From: Phorcus lineatus | Lineage: Eukaryota; Mollusca; Gastropoda; Trochida; Trochidae | DNA length: 64,000 nt | Direction: 5' to 3' | Assembly (NCBI GenBank): GCA_921293015.1 | Contig: OV121092.1 | Span: 15,196,001 to 15,260,000, forward strand | Shown here: positions 46,087-58,945 of the stretch, piece by piece | Layout: every line of letters begins with the position of its first letter | Position numbering within the stretch: position 1 is the stretch's first letter | Made by a program: the position numbers and the translations under genes | Notes under the pieces: generated by a model | Database searches by the model: none | What the model was told of the DNA's origin: nothing | The model's input: the letters and a program-made list of their open reading frames with translations, nothing else

Positions 46087-46960
46087 CAAACAATGGTTCC
46101 AAATGATTATAAAAATGGTTCCATACAAATCTGATAAATAACGGTAACCATACTAATGATAAGTGGTTCCAATCTGATAAAAACGGTTACCATACTAATG
46201 GTAAACAGTTACAATCTGATAAAAAACAGTTACCATACTAATGATAAGTGGTTCCAATCTGATAAAAAACGGTTACCATACTAATGGTAAACAGTTACAA
46301 TCTGATAAAAAAACGGTTACCATACTAATGATAAGTGGTTCCAATCTGATAAAAAACGGTTACCATTCTAATGGTAAACAGTTCCAATCTGATAAAATAC
46401 GGTAACCATACTAATGATAAGTGGTTCCAATCTGATAAAAAACGGTTACCATACTAATGGTAAACAGTTCCAATCTGATAAAAAACGGTAACCATACTAA
46501 TGATAAGTGGTTCCAATCTGATAAAAAACGGTTACCATACTAATGGTAAACAGTTCGAATCTGATAAAGAAAACGGTTCCATACTAATGGTAAACAGTTC
46601 CAATCTGATAATAAAGCGGTTCCATACTAATGGTAAACAGTTACAATCTGATAAAAAAAATGGTTCTATACTAACGGTAAACAGTTCCAATCTGATAGTA
46701 AAGCGGTTCCATACTAATGGTAAACAGTTCCAATCTGATAAAAAAAAAACGGTTCCATACTAATGGTAAACAGTTCCTCTCTGATAAAAAAAAACGGTTC
46801 CACACTAATGAGAAGTGGTTCCAAGCTAATGATAAAATGTTCCAAGCTAATAGTTTTAAACAATTAAAATGGTTGCAACGTAATAATGAATTGTTTTCAT
46901 TTAGTAGTAAAATGGTTGCAGCACAAAGGGTTCCTTATAGTCAAATGGTATTGGCACATG
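46087..46960. repeat. 43 bp tandem array, roughly 17-20 copies, with a palindromic core
   Basis: Unit of about 42-43 bp: ACGGTTACCATACTAATGG, TAAACAGTTCCAATCTGAT, then a short A run. In the first half two variants alternate (GATAAGTGGTTCC and GGTAAACAGTTACA), giving an ~86 bp higher-order dimer. The GGTAAAC variant contains the perfect hairpin TTACCATACTAATGGTAA. The 3' end (46800-46960) is decayed. ORFs inside are artefacts. Confidence 0.9.
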
Positions 46961-48984
46961 GGGTCATACATTAAAATGTGCATGGTATTTCGTAAACAGA
47001 TGCATCTCCATCTGCAGACTATTACTTGTAGTTAGCTTCAAAGACCTGTTGTTAACATAAGAACTAAACTCAATAACTGAAATCATGCAATTACTCTTAG
47101 AAATGTGCATTTAGTATTACTGTAAATAATTGATGTATCTGCAATTTTTTAAAACCAAATTTCTTATTACTAAAGTATCTTTTGTCACTGGTATAAAATC
47201 CATCATTTACAGACGACAAGTCATTAGGATGTATGGAATCCTTCCTTTTTGCTTGTAACAAGAACATGAACACTATCTATCGATGTAGTTCGGTCAATGA
47301 TGATTACAAACACGAGTGAATGGGCCATCAATGAAGAAACTGTTCGAGGTAACGAATTTGACATGTTGAGAGATATTATTTGACATCTGCGGACAAGAAA
47401 TGAAAGCTGAAAGATGCAATGTGAAGTCAAGTTTCATTCAATGAAAAGGTTCTCATCAATGAATGAAGAAGAGCTTATAAAGGGGCAGCAGAATGTAATT
47501 TTAGATAATCAGATGACCTCGCAAAAAAGGAAAATAAATATTACTAATTGCAAGGCAATGTTTCTTTTATTCAACAGAAACAGTTTCGCTTTCACTTGAA
47601 TATTGGTGCTTGATACTTTTATCTACAACTACGGATAATCAGGTTAAGTCATGCGGTGTGACCCTTTAAAGATAATTCATTTTCCTTAAACATATATTTT
47701 GGGCGGAAAATTTGAATTTTAAAAAAAAATAACGAGCCTGTGCCGCATTATTTATAAAAAAGGTTTTTTACATGCCTACATTGTAAAGCAAACATGTTTT
47801 CAAAATTGACACATTTTAAAACGCAAAGTAAGTATTACCTGGCCCCTTGTCTCATTTAGTAAACTTCTGAAGGTTGTATTCTTCGTTTTGGCTTGCTTAT
47901 AATTGTTACATACTTCATTATCACGTTATTTAGATGATCATTAGGAATATCTAAACTATCAAATGATATTTATTTATCAGTAATTTGAACCTAGTTCAGC
48001 GCCTTCGGGACTGGTTTTCAGTTCTTGCCAGATAATATTCATAAATATGCACCATATGAAAAACTAGCGGTCGAGGTTGACGTTGATGGATGGTTTTTGA
48101 GACATATAGGAAATGAAAGGGAAAAGTTTTATACTTTTCGTAAAACAAAAATTTTCAAATGATAAATGGCATTTTAACTTGGCCTAACAAATATAAAATC
48201 TTCTTTGAGAGAAATTTGGAAGTTGTTAAGATGAATAGAAAACATTATGGATATATTACTTCTTCACTACACTCGCTTGATAACGGTGTTAGTATCTACA
48301 CCAAAACGTCCTAATCTTGCAACGAAGAAGTTGTAAATGAATAGATACTTTTTCTCCATTCATTTGTGACATCGTTAATTAGAATATCGCACGATTTCAA
48401 ATAATTTGTGCTATGCTCTAACCGTCTGTTTTAAACTAAATTTGCGGGTGTTAATTAACAATGAATCCCTGAAATTTTACAATTCCAACTATTTATCTTT
48501 TAATTAACCTGTATGGTCGAATGGAGATACACCAATTATTTTTTTCTGATTCGAATTCGCCTCCAAATAATATTAACAGGTATCGAATCCGCGTTCGAAT
48601 CACAAAAAAAAGGTTTATCTCCCAATTTGCATTTTTATTCATTCAGATAATACTTTAAATACGCGATATCAGTGTTACATGCGTGGCGATCAGAGTGGAC
48701 CTTTTGAGATTTTACACGAAAGGATATTAATCCTAATCTCAACACTAAGCGATTTCTCCGGTACGCTTTGCTTACTGATAAATCTTTTTTAAACATTGTT
48801 TTTCAGTTGGAGTAATCTTATGTACAGGCGGAGGATTACTGAAATAAAGAATGTAGAAAAAAATGTTTGTGTAACAAAGGAAAGAGACGTATATAGACGT
48901 ATTTTCCCCTCAATCATAATAACTGAGCATCCTGGGGTTATCAAGGTTCTCACGAAAGTAGGGGGAATGCGACCGAAATACATA
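46961..48984. other. Intergenic, nothing recognised
   Basis: AT-rich. A 61-codon frame at 47414-47599 and frames around 48790-48990 have no recognisable domain. Confidence 0.4.
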
Positions 48985-49485
48985 CACATTTGACCAATGT
49001 GTGTAGAAAATGATAATTCATGAGCACTTGCACATGTCCAAGGTGTCTGCAAGATGGGTGCGACGAAACTAATATGCACCAGATCGACATGAGGGAGTTG
49101 AATCCAGTCGTGAGCTCTTGGACATCTAAAATTCTGATCCCGATAACTTTCATGCTACAGAGGTTGAAACGTGGAATCATCACTGGGATCCTGACACCAA
49201 GCAAAGATCCATGCAATGGATGCATCAGCGCTTCCCAGCACCCAAGAAACTCAGAACTTCAAGAGTTTCAATGGGCGTTATACCTAAAGACTATAAACCA
49301 CCATAAACTATCATGCTGACCTGTTGAAACAATTGATCAAGACGAGGCATGACTGCGGGAGTTATGCTTTTTTCATGAAAACGCTACCGCAAGGGCATAG
49401 ACAATCTGAAAGAGAAGTGGGCGAAGTGCATCGAGGTCAAGGTAGATTATATTGAAAAATATCAAGTAACCATTGGCTTCTGTTG
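48985..49485 (+). pseudogene. Mariner transposase relic
   Basis: Frameshifted fragments in mariner order: IIHEHLHMSKVSARWV (about 49008-49060), the catalytic-region piece TWNHHWDPDTKQRSMQWMH (from ~49170) with FPAPKKLRTSRVSM after it, and the C-terminal piece LKEKWAKCIEVKVDYIEKY (from ~49406). These match the mariner patterns K-SARWVPR, ETWVHH-DP-TK and W-KCIE--GDYIEK. The aspartate-bearing DETW is degraded to VETW, and frames shift at least twice. Terminal repeats were not found. Confidence 0.75.
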
Positions 49486-50249
49486 AACTTATTGACTTCC
49501 CCTCGTATCTGTTATGAAATGAAAACTTCACAGGCAACCGGACTTACACTCCTATAATATTACCATGCATCACAGAAAATGTAAATATCATCTCAAAACG
49601 TTCTATAAATTCTTTACTCCAATTGCAAATTTTATTCTTTGTTAACTATCGTCGAGTTTGGTTTTGCAAGCATTGATAAAATATTTAGTATTATAATTTA
49701 AAATCTATCCTTGGAGCTTCTTTTGCACGACATTTAGAAATATCTATTATTTATGACACATTCATACATAGTATCTCGAAAGAAATTTTCTTAATGGGAT
49801 TTAAAGGTACTAGATAACGTGAGTTCATGTGCTACAATGTTCATGTGCTTCCACTATCACCTGTTTCTTTCCTGATGTGTGCTTGCATGCAAAATAATTG
49901 TTTGGTATGCCCTTATTAAGGAATAATTGATTGTTAAAAGTATCATATTTTAACACCATTGAAGAAGTCTTTGTAGTTTAGAATAAGATTGAATAAGAAA
50001 GGTCTCAAAACTATTATAGTCAATGTATACATAAAGACTATTAGAGTAATTACAAAATACGTTTAGTAAAACTGATTAGACTTTTAAAGCAGATATTTAA
50101 CCATGTAAGACTAACAATCATGTAAGAAGACATTTCAAGTCCATTAATTTAAGGCTAGGTAAATTACAGAAAAAGTCAAAATGATAATAACTATCATTAT
50201 TGACTTTTTGAAATTTACAAATGAAATGTTTTCAACAGATGAAAACAGA

Positions 50250-51660
50250 TATGTAGGTTGAGAACCTTAATCTAAAGTTGGATCCAATCACAGATACAAA
50301 TGTGTTAGCTACCAATTAAGAAGTAGAAGTAATCAATGTCTTAGACAGTCCAACAAATCCTCTATATCGACGTCCATCTTCATTTAAATGAGCCCATGCT
50401 CCAGCAAATTATCCGCCTTCTAACTACCTGCTTATAGACAGTAATTTTGGGAAACCTCTCGAGCTCGTCTTAGAGAGGCGTCAGTTTGGCTTCAGCCTAC
50501 TTCACATGTCTCGGGACAGAGTTAAGATTATGTTTGCCTTTGGCAAAATAGTTTGATAAAAGTTGAAAGTTAAACGCTTTTGCATCTTTAGAGACAAACA
50601 AATTATTTGTTAGCACAATCGATGGGAGATTAGTGTGGAACAACATTATACATTTTGATAAGAAAAAACAGACATGAAGCAATCTTTACAAAGGTTTAAT
50701 TAACACGATTATTTGTGTTCCAGTTACGGTTTAAATTAGTGGTTTTCAGTTCCTAACGTGAGGGGCAGTTTATACTGAGTCCATGATCTTAGTCTAGAGA
50801 TATGATCGCATAAGGGTAATAGAGAACTTTGGGGTTTGTAAATTGTCGTTTCCATATGCAGCTGGATATCAAAATTTGTTCACATCCAACTCTCCCGTAG
50901 TGCAAATATCATGTAATTTGGGTTAAGTTTGGACGTCAATAAAATAACTGCAGAGAAACTGACAATGAATAACCTGAAGTCCATATGAAAACCACGGGAT
51001 CGTCTTGTCTCTCGTACAAATCCGAATTATGGCATGATGAAATGGACAAAAGGGGTCATATTTTCGAAATTAGGATTTCCTGAAATTTCCATTAAATTAT
51101 TCCAGAACGAATCTCTTAGAAAAAAACCAGCACAAACACATTGCTTAGGGCAAGGGAACAAAAATGAAAATGAATGTTTTCGGAATTCTGACCCCTGATC
51201 ACTTAAATGACCTGCAAGAACAGCTACAGGTGACTACTTTACTTCTGGTTTGAAAATACAACATTATTTGTTTCGTTTTCGTAATGCTATGATGCCTCAA
51301 AGACATACAAAATTACATGATATTTGCACTGGGATACGCAGGTATGTGTACAAACTTTCGGGATGCAGCTGTACATTGGAGGATTTACAATTGTGAGCAC
51401 ATATGATGAATACATCTAAGAGAAAGTTTTTTCAACCTCCGACAGGAAATCGTTTCCTGGCAGATACAAGAATGCATTGCAAAGAAAGCATGTGTGCTCT
51501 CAAGACCAATACAGAACGTAAAGTGATTACGTTTGTTGAAATGAGGTGTTGAAAAAGAACAGCAAGATAACTGTTCTGGTATATAAAACCTTGAGTTTGA
51601 ATTGTCAGAATCAGTAAGACTGGAATCTGTAATTGATGATTTGACAACAGTTGTTGATAT
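50250..51660. repeat. Decayed element or segmental duplicate, copy 1 (related to 57850-58945)
   Basis: Shares long collinear blocks with 57850-58945: AATCA-AGATACAAATGTGTT, TATCGACGTCCATCTT, GGGAAACCTCTC, TTGGCTTCAGCCTACTT, GAAATGAGGTGTTGAAAA and CTGGAATCTGTAATTGAT. Conceptual plus-strand reading of both copies gives a similar broken peptide (DTNVLATN and STNPL-type pieces), so the ancestor may have been coding. Copy 1 has extra sequence at about 50900-51250. Family unknown. Confidence 0.55.
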
Positions 51661-53118
51661 TTTTATCAGGCATGTTCTGTGAGAGTAAAACCGAAGACCT
51701 TTACTTAGAATGAGTTGATCGCAAATACATAGTTATTCAAATATTGATGTAGAAGATTTTTGATCTGCAATAAGGTCCATTGCAATTTTTACTGCATTTT
51801 CCAGACTAAGTGGGATGAAATTCTAAAGAAGAAATTAGGATAAGGGGCATTCTGTAAGCTATACAACAAACCTGAAGATAACGAATGTAATACTTTTCAT
51901 TTGTGATTACTAAAGACTTTCAAATGTCATTTGTTAATAATTTCTAACCAAATCAGAATACCTCAAAATTAATCAAATATAAGAGAATGTATTTAAATGC
52001 AAGTAAACAGATTATTGGAAACAAATGCGTTTTTGATAATCAGCAAATGGTAATTGATAATCAGGTAATTTTTGAACACTTGATTCAAGCAGCAAAAATA
52101 AGAAATAAGTTAAATTATTGCCAACTAACGAAAATGTCCTGGCATATGGCTGCAAAATATTTCACAAAAATATAAATCAAATTACACATGTATTTCGAAA
52201 TGGAAGTAATGTTGTTGCAAAATACAGATTTTATGTTCTTTAAAGCGACAACAATATTGTTTTGTGTAACATTAGCGACTTATAACAACAAACCCTCGAC
52301 CTGTAAAAAAATAAGGACAATCTTGATAATTTAATTTACCAAATGTATCCTTTGTTTTTCCTTATTTGTATGAATGTATGTATCCATTCAATAGGTATAT
52401 CAATTTAATTTGTAGGTAGTAATAGAAAATATGGCAAATAAACTACTGATTGAGATGCGGGTTTAATCATCTGTAGGTTTAAAATTATTTTCCAGTCTGC
52501 TTAAAGTATCATCTTTCTTACTTCTACTTCTATTAGTTGAGATTAGTTAAATTCTTAATAGAATACTTTGTGGAATAAGAAGTAAACATCATGCCTGCTA
52601 AACTAGAAAACATCGGAGAAATAATATACCGTTCTCTTCGCTATTTTAGCATCGGATTGAATTATTTGGTGTTCTTCTCATTTTAGCTAGATACAGCAAA
52701 TATTTAAGCATATATATTACGTAACCGTGATATATGTGTTTGGAATATTAAGTCACATGGCTATGTATTATTCATTTGAAAGAGCAGGATATAAGTTTCA
52801 ATCTAGTTTCCCTGGGTAGTCAGGGCTTTCAAAGTGAACAATCGACTGATGCTCTATTGGAATATCTAGAGAGCAGGGGAAATTGAAATATTGTTGATGT
52901 CTGTCATAACTGTTGAAGAATACCTTTGTGTTAAAGGGACCATAATCCTACTGATTGTCGCCAAGTATTACTACTTGACCTTTGAGTGAAACCTTAATCC
53001 TTCTGTCAGACTACGGGCTACACTACCGGATGCCAGGACTGTTGAGTTCCGAGATATTTGCTTCAAGCATCTTGCATACTGTCATCATTCTGTTAACACC
53101 CGGTACTCATACTATATA
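51661..53118. other. Intergenic, nothing recognised
   Basis: AT-rich sequence up to the left end of the TA-flanked MITE; no supported feature. Confidence 0.4.
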
Positions 53119-54178
53119 GGGCAAACTGACCGAGGTTCGGACACCACCCTAGGTCGCCCGAACTTCGGACACTTTTGACTAGTAGCTGACGCAATAATAC
53201 GTGCAATGTCGGCAATACATTTGTTTTGAAATATTAATTTCTCTTATGTCAATTTGTTAATTTTATTAAATAGCCAATTGATCGAAGGTAGTATATCTAA
53301 TCGACTTTTTGCTATAATGTACAAATAATAGATCCATGTAAGGAATCGGCAAAATATTTGTTTCAACGTAAATGTTGACTAACAGGTTAGGAAATATAGG
53401 AAGCGCCAAAACATTTTAAACTGTATCCATAAACAAAGATAAACAACCCAACAGTTAAACTGTGCTGAATATTGGTATATATAAAGGGGATTTTTAAGTA
53501 AATATTGAGATATTGATAATATGTCAAAATGACCTTGCTTCGGACAGTTTTGACCATGGTTTGGACACTTTTTATATTTTATTTATACGAACTTGTAGTG
53601 CTATAATTCGACCAACAAAAGTTCTGGAAACATGCAATAACATACGACTAACATATTTCTCAAAGTGATAAATTTTCAAAAGCTACGGTTTAGCGAGTAC
53701 GGCGTTTTTGCGTCAAATGCCTACGAAACTGATTGTGACGTCATAATTTTGTAATGACGCATGCGGCAGTTTGGGAGAATTTAACATCGGAAAGCATGCT
53801 CTGTACAGATGACAAACTAATTCATGTTTCCGAAAAACCTTGATATTATTGTACATGAACTACTCAATGCGTGTTTTGGAATGTCTGAGACCATTTTGAT
53901 AAATATTTTAGCTAGGGATGCATGCGAGAAGATCATGTGCAACTGTCCGAAGTTAGGTCAGATCTGTCCGAACCTCGGGCGATTTCATATTGGCAATAAA
54001 AACCGTTATTTTCGGATAATTTACGAACAATTCTGCATTTTAAGATAGATATACAAAATAAACATTATTTTTTGATAAGTTGGTTTGCTAATATTTACAT
54101 TATTCAAATTATCTTTTAAAATGCAGAGTTTCAAAGCATTTGAATCGATACATTGTCCGAACCTCGGTCAGTTTGCCC
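53119..54178. mobile_element. TA-flanked DNA transposon/MITE with 25 bp perfect inverted ends
   Basis: Both tips read GGGCAAACTGACCGAGGTTC and on to GGACA inward (53119-53143 and 54154-54178), flanked by TA (53117-53118 and 54179-54180). A second, imperfect inverted pair lies inside (about 53151-53172 and 53965-53985). The octamer TTCGGACA or its complement occurs six times, probably subterminal transposase sites. A TGACGTCA site is near 53738. The TA target suggests the Tc1/mariner/pogo superfamily. The 74-codon frame at 53824-54048 shows no transposase motif. Confidence 0.85.
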
Positions 54179-54180
54179 TA

Positions 54181-55165
54181 TGTAAATTTAAAAGAGTAAC
54201 ATTTCATACAGCTTTTGTTTGCGGATGAGAAACATATAGATTTCAGGGTATAGTAGTTGCTTTTATATACAAATTAGCCTTTTTTGCAGGATACGTTAAT
54301 TTTAAAATCATTTAAAGATTGTTTTAAAATATGTTCGGTGTATAACAGCAACAAATTCAAATTGAGAAATACAAGAACTAAAATGGAAGATGATTTAATT
54401 TGTGACATTCAAAATGGCTACCGTTTGTGAAACGATTCGAGTTATCAAACTTCAGGACTCGTAGTTATTAAAATCAAGAGTTTTCGATGATGAGATGCGT
54501 ACATGCGTACAGTCATAACCAGACTAGCCGTTGCGTCAATTCGTTCTGTCAGATTGAGACTAGAATACATAAAGTATTAATGCACGAGGTATAACTGCAA
54601 TTTTTTTCTGCATTCATCAATAAATGGTTGCATGTTTTTGAAAGCTCTCGTCCAATCAGAATAGCCGAAAAACGTGTACCAACATCATTTTGTAATTATT
54701 AAAAAATAACATGAAGTAACATGCCCTAAGAATGACTAAATGTAATGAATCTCTCTTTTTTAGAAATTTACAATGGAATAATCTAACCATTGAAATAAAA
54801 AAATCGTCCATCCATGTCTCAATTACAAAAAAAACCAAAGGCAATCTTATTTTTGTGTGTTCATTATTTCAACTTCGCTGCCACAGGTTATTAAATAAGA
54901 AAACAAATGTACTCTAGGTTAGATATTAGATTAATTGCAATGTAGATATTTGCCTTGAGAAAACGAAACCATATTTAAACGAGTGCAATGGTTTATTAAA
55001 AATATTTAAGTGTAACTCTAAACTACAATTCTATTTTTATTTCTTCCCATTTGTATCACATTGATTGTCTCTGACTGTGTACACAGCATAAATGTGAAAT
55101 GAACAAATTATGGAGAAAGTTTGATAACTGAGAGAAATTGTGTCCACTTCTTTCAAAAACTTGTT
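54181..55165. other. Intergenic, nothing recognised
   Basis: AT-rich unique-looking sequence; no supported feature. Confidence 0.4.
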
Positions 55166-55177
55166 TCACTTCTTGGA

Positions 55178-55465
55178 GGGGGCGGGATAGCGCAGTGGTT
55201 AGCGCGTTCGGCTTCGGATCAGGAGGTCCGTGGTTCAAATCCCGCCAGGGGCTCGGCAACTTTGTCTGCAGTAGAGAACTGTTCTACACGCAGTCACGTT
55301 TGGGTGCAATGCTACACTGAAATTCAGCGCAGTACCACCTATGGTCCAGCCGATGCTCGCAGGTTTCACCGCAATGCATAGCCACAATGGTGTTGCGGGC
55401 TTTCTCCCTGCAATAATACTAGTAGCGTGAAAGCGGCGTTACACACCAACTCACCTCACCTCATC
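55178..55465 (+). mobile_element. tRNA-derived SINE (family A), plus-strand copy
   Basis: Begins GGGGCGGGATAGCGCAGTGG with A box TAGCGCAGTGG and B box GGTTCAAATCC, then the body TTGTCTGCAGTAGAGAACTG and GCTTTCTCCCTGCAATAATA, ending ACTCACCTCACCTCATC. Perfect 12 bp duplication TCACTTCTTGGA at 55166-55177 and 55466-55477. Closely related to the minus-strand copy at 26340-26651. Confidence 0.93.
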
Positions 55466-55477
55466 TCACTTCTTGGA

Positions 55478-57849
55478 CAAAACTATGTTTTATACATATC
55501 TATTTCCCAAACGATGTAACAGGATTGGTAAATAAGCAAACGCTTATATCAATACAATTCTGGAATACAAATAATATTTGTAACTTTGAAATACGCTGTT
55601 ATACAGCTGCTGACATACAAAGCACAAAATAATTCACCAGTGCCTGACTATGTTTGATTTGTGCAATTTCGGAAGAAAGCCTATTCAATAGAACAGAAAA
55701 ATGTAAGACTGTGATTAAATAACTGGATAAATGTTTCATAAAATTATCATCAAAATTCGCATTACACATAATTCAATCTGACAAATAGTTAATTCGTTGA
55801 GTTGAAGCCAGAATAAGAACGAACACAATAACAAAGTCAAGTTTTAGATATTTGTGTTTTAAGAAATGTATGGCAAAGAGATAATAACTTAAATATATAA
55901 TACGTCAATGAGGAATTAATCCCTTACAAAGTTAACACGCACTTCCATTCAGAAGGATTGCGTATTTTTCACCTACCAAGCAGCTTTTGTTTTCGGGTTC
56001 CGGATTAGGTGAGCTGGGATCACTAATCCTCAAGCACCAGTTCTGGACCAGTTCTTACAGGAAGCTATATTATAATCAATATTACGAATCTATTAAAAAT
56101 GGGTATGTTATCATACGAGGTCCGTGTCAGGTTTAAACGTTCTTGATTTTAAATATTAAATTGTATTTCCAAAAACATTCCCTTAAAGCAATCTACATAA
56201 AGCCACATTTACATTGTTGTTCTCTGTCGTCTTTTTGAACAGTTCAAAAACATATCGACACTATGTTTTGTATGGCTAATATCATGTAAAGTAAACTAGA
56301 TGGCAACATCCATAGATATTCGGTCGAATCAAATTTTATGCTTTCTGGACAGTAAACAAAAGAACTTACAATTACTTATAGAATCATACATTCTGAAAAG
56401 TAGTAATTCCATACTGAATGCAAATTCTTTTAAGATTCACTACTCCATCGTTAACACTCGGGGAACCAATGCCTAAACTCAGACGCAACATTTGATCAAT
56501 CTAAGTGCCCATATCAGCTTCTTCCTACAATTGCTTCTTCTCAGCTCAACTCAACTCAATCATTTATTTTACTTGTAAAAACTGTCTCAATAAAACCAAT
56601 TGATCCACCCTAATTCTTCTATTTGTAATGCAATTTTAACTGTAGATCCAACCTCAAATGTATTACAAATAACAATGTACCCTCTACCACAATAAAGCCT
56701 ATAGACCTTTTTTATTTTGTTACTCATGTGTGTGCTTACCTCATAGTAATATACTCTCATTTAATTGATATTTCAAATTAGGTTTCTTCACTTTTATTTA
56801 ATGTTTATTTGTTATTGTATACATGTGCCCAATTTTATATTCCTTACATCCCACCTGATGAAGGAGTAAGCAAATGCTCCGAAAACCTTATGTATTCAAC
56901 AATCAAGAAGTTGATAACCATAAAATCTTGTTTTCCTTATACCACTCTATATGCCCTTCAAATACTTTATAAAGCTTTGTCCAAAATGCAAAAAATCGAG
57001 AATATGAAATATTATAAAGGACAGTTCTTACCCATTTGGTCGTATTTCGCATTTACATTTATATTATTATATGTATATCATTATATTAGAACATAAGTTT
57101 CAATGGATTCTACACTTGTTGTTATATCGAATCTTGGGGCATGTATCTTACAGCAGTACTTTTAGTTGGGGATAGCCTCCAAATAGACATGTCACAAACA
57201 CAAGGACTACAACCAATTACACTAATCCTGAAATACGTCAGAAAGATGTGCGTTTAATCTTACAACAAATGATTGATTCATTTGTTATCAATACGGTGCT
57301 CATATAGAAATAGTCTTTTCTAATAATATCCAATCAATTTCTGTATTACCAAAAGGTCAATTTGATACTAAGACAACATCCTTGTGAAAATAAAAAAAAC
57401 TGTTACATTCCACCCTGGATGCCATTATCAATGAGATTGGTAATGTTATTTAATCAATGTTGAATGATTTACAAGAGTCTATTAATGATAGTCAACAAAC
57501 ATTATATGCAATCACTGATATTCCCTCAAAAACATTCCAAGAAAAGGCATAAACAAGTTAGAATCAAAATCAGGGCAACCTGTTATCACTAGGACCGTAG
57601 CAGGTTGAGATGTCAAAATCAAACTTGTTATTGATGAAATCATTTACTAAAAACCATGATATAATGTTAGTTCAATTGAAAGAAAAGGCCAGACACAAGT
57701 GGTGAATGAGATGCTGTGTCTAAGGTCAGAATTCAAAAGAATTAAAAGGATTTGTTAAATGCACTGATGCACACAATACAAATCACCAGCAAGTTTTGAA
57801 TTTTGACCGTAGATAAATAAAATTACTAACTTCTGCCAAAATGAGAGCA
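55478..57849. other. Intergenic, possible decayed coding remnants
   Basis: A 95-codon frame (56809-57096) includes PPDEGVSKCSENLMYSTIKK. Its CCTGATGAAGGAGTAAGC core also occurs at 12517, so it probably belongs to a repeat family. At about 57180-57300 a broken frame reads NPEIRQKDVRLILQQMIDSF. I do not recognise either. Confidence 0.3.
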
Positions 57850-58945
57850 TATATTCATTAAGAATTTTAAACTAAAATTGAATCCAATCAAAGATACAAA
57901 TGTGTTGGCTACTAATTGGGAAAAAGTAATCAATGCCTTAGACATTTCGACTAATCCCTTAGATATCGACGTCCATCTTTAATTAAATGAGTTCCTGGTC
58001 TAGCGAATTATCTGCGTTCTAAGCACCTTTTCACAGCCTGTAATTTGGGAAACCTCTCAGAAAAATCTTTGGGAATCGACAGATTGGCTTCAGCCTACTT
58101 TCCATGTCTGGAAACAGAATAAAGATTGTCTTTGCCTTTAGCATAATTGTTTGCAATAGGATGAGATTAAAGTTGTTAGCATAGAGAGACATGTTCTTAT
58201 ATTTAGATCCAACCAATCTATAAGTCGAACGATTTTGTTTTTTACTACCTTTTGGTAAGAGAGACAGTTGTTAAAATTCAAATCAGTAAGAATAATTGAT
58301 TTTTCGTTTGATTTGTTTAAACTTTCCTGTGTCAACATAAAGTAATTTGCTGTTAAAAACATGACATATGTAAAACAAATTTTACTTGTATTAATTAATT
58401 AATGTCTTAATTAACGACAAATAGTAACTTTTAAACTTGTGGTTTGCAGCTTTATCAAACATTTTCTTAAGGAAATATATTATAATGTGATGACATGTAT
58501 GAATACCAATGTTTGTTTGAATGAAACGTTTCATTTTATATTGTCAGAGGCAAATTGTTCTCTGTAATAAAGCCAGAGAATCGATGCTTAGAAAGATCAT
58601 TGTCACTGGTTTAGGATTTGTAAATCATCATTAAGAAAGAACATGCGGGACATGATGGACATAATTATCGTTATCAACACATTTCACAAATGAATCTAAA
58701 ATTATATAATTGTTTTCAATTTCTAAAACAAAATCATCTCCTGACGTTTTACAAGAATGCTTTGTAAAGAAAACATGTTAGTTCTAAAGCCAAATATAGA
58801 ACTTGAAATAAGTGGGGTCCTTGAAATGAGGTGTTGAAAACGTAAAGCCAGGTACATCCTCTGGTATATGTAGGTTAGAGCCAGAATCATAAGAACTGGA
58901 ATCTGTAATTGATTATTTGACAACAACTGTTGCTATTTTATGAAG
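57850..58945. repeat. Decayed element or segmental duplicate, copy 2 (related to 50250-51660)
   Basis: Same order and orientation of blocks as copy 1, about 7.3-7.6 kb away. Minus-strand frames of both copies also resemble each other (NHQLQIPVLLILTI against NNQLQIPVLMILAL), which follows from the DNA similarity and does not by itself show coding. Confidence 0.55.

Noticed and set aside
46500..46974. ORFs repeating NGKQFQSDKK
   Set aside because: Products of the 43 bp array.
48789..49225. Minus-strand ORFs opposite the mariner relic
   Set aside because: Shadows of the plus-strand transposase remnant.
55121..55381. 86-codon ORF GGGIAQWLARSASDQEVRGS
   Set aside because: Lies across the tRNA-derived head of the SINE; reading a pol III promoter as protein is a known artefact.
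56809..57096. 95-codon plus-strand ORF with PPDEGVSKCSEN
   Set aside because: Its DNA core also occurs at 12517 without an ORF, so it is probably a repeat fragment; no recognised domain.
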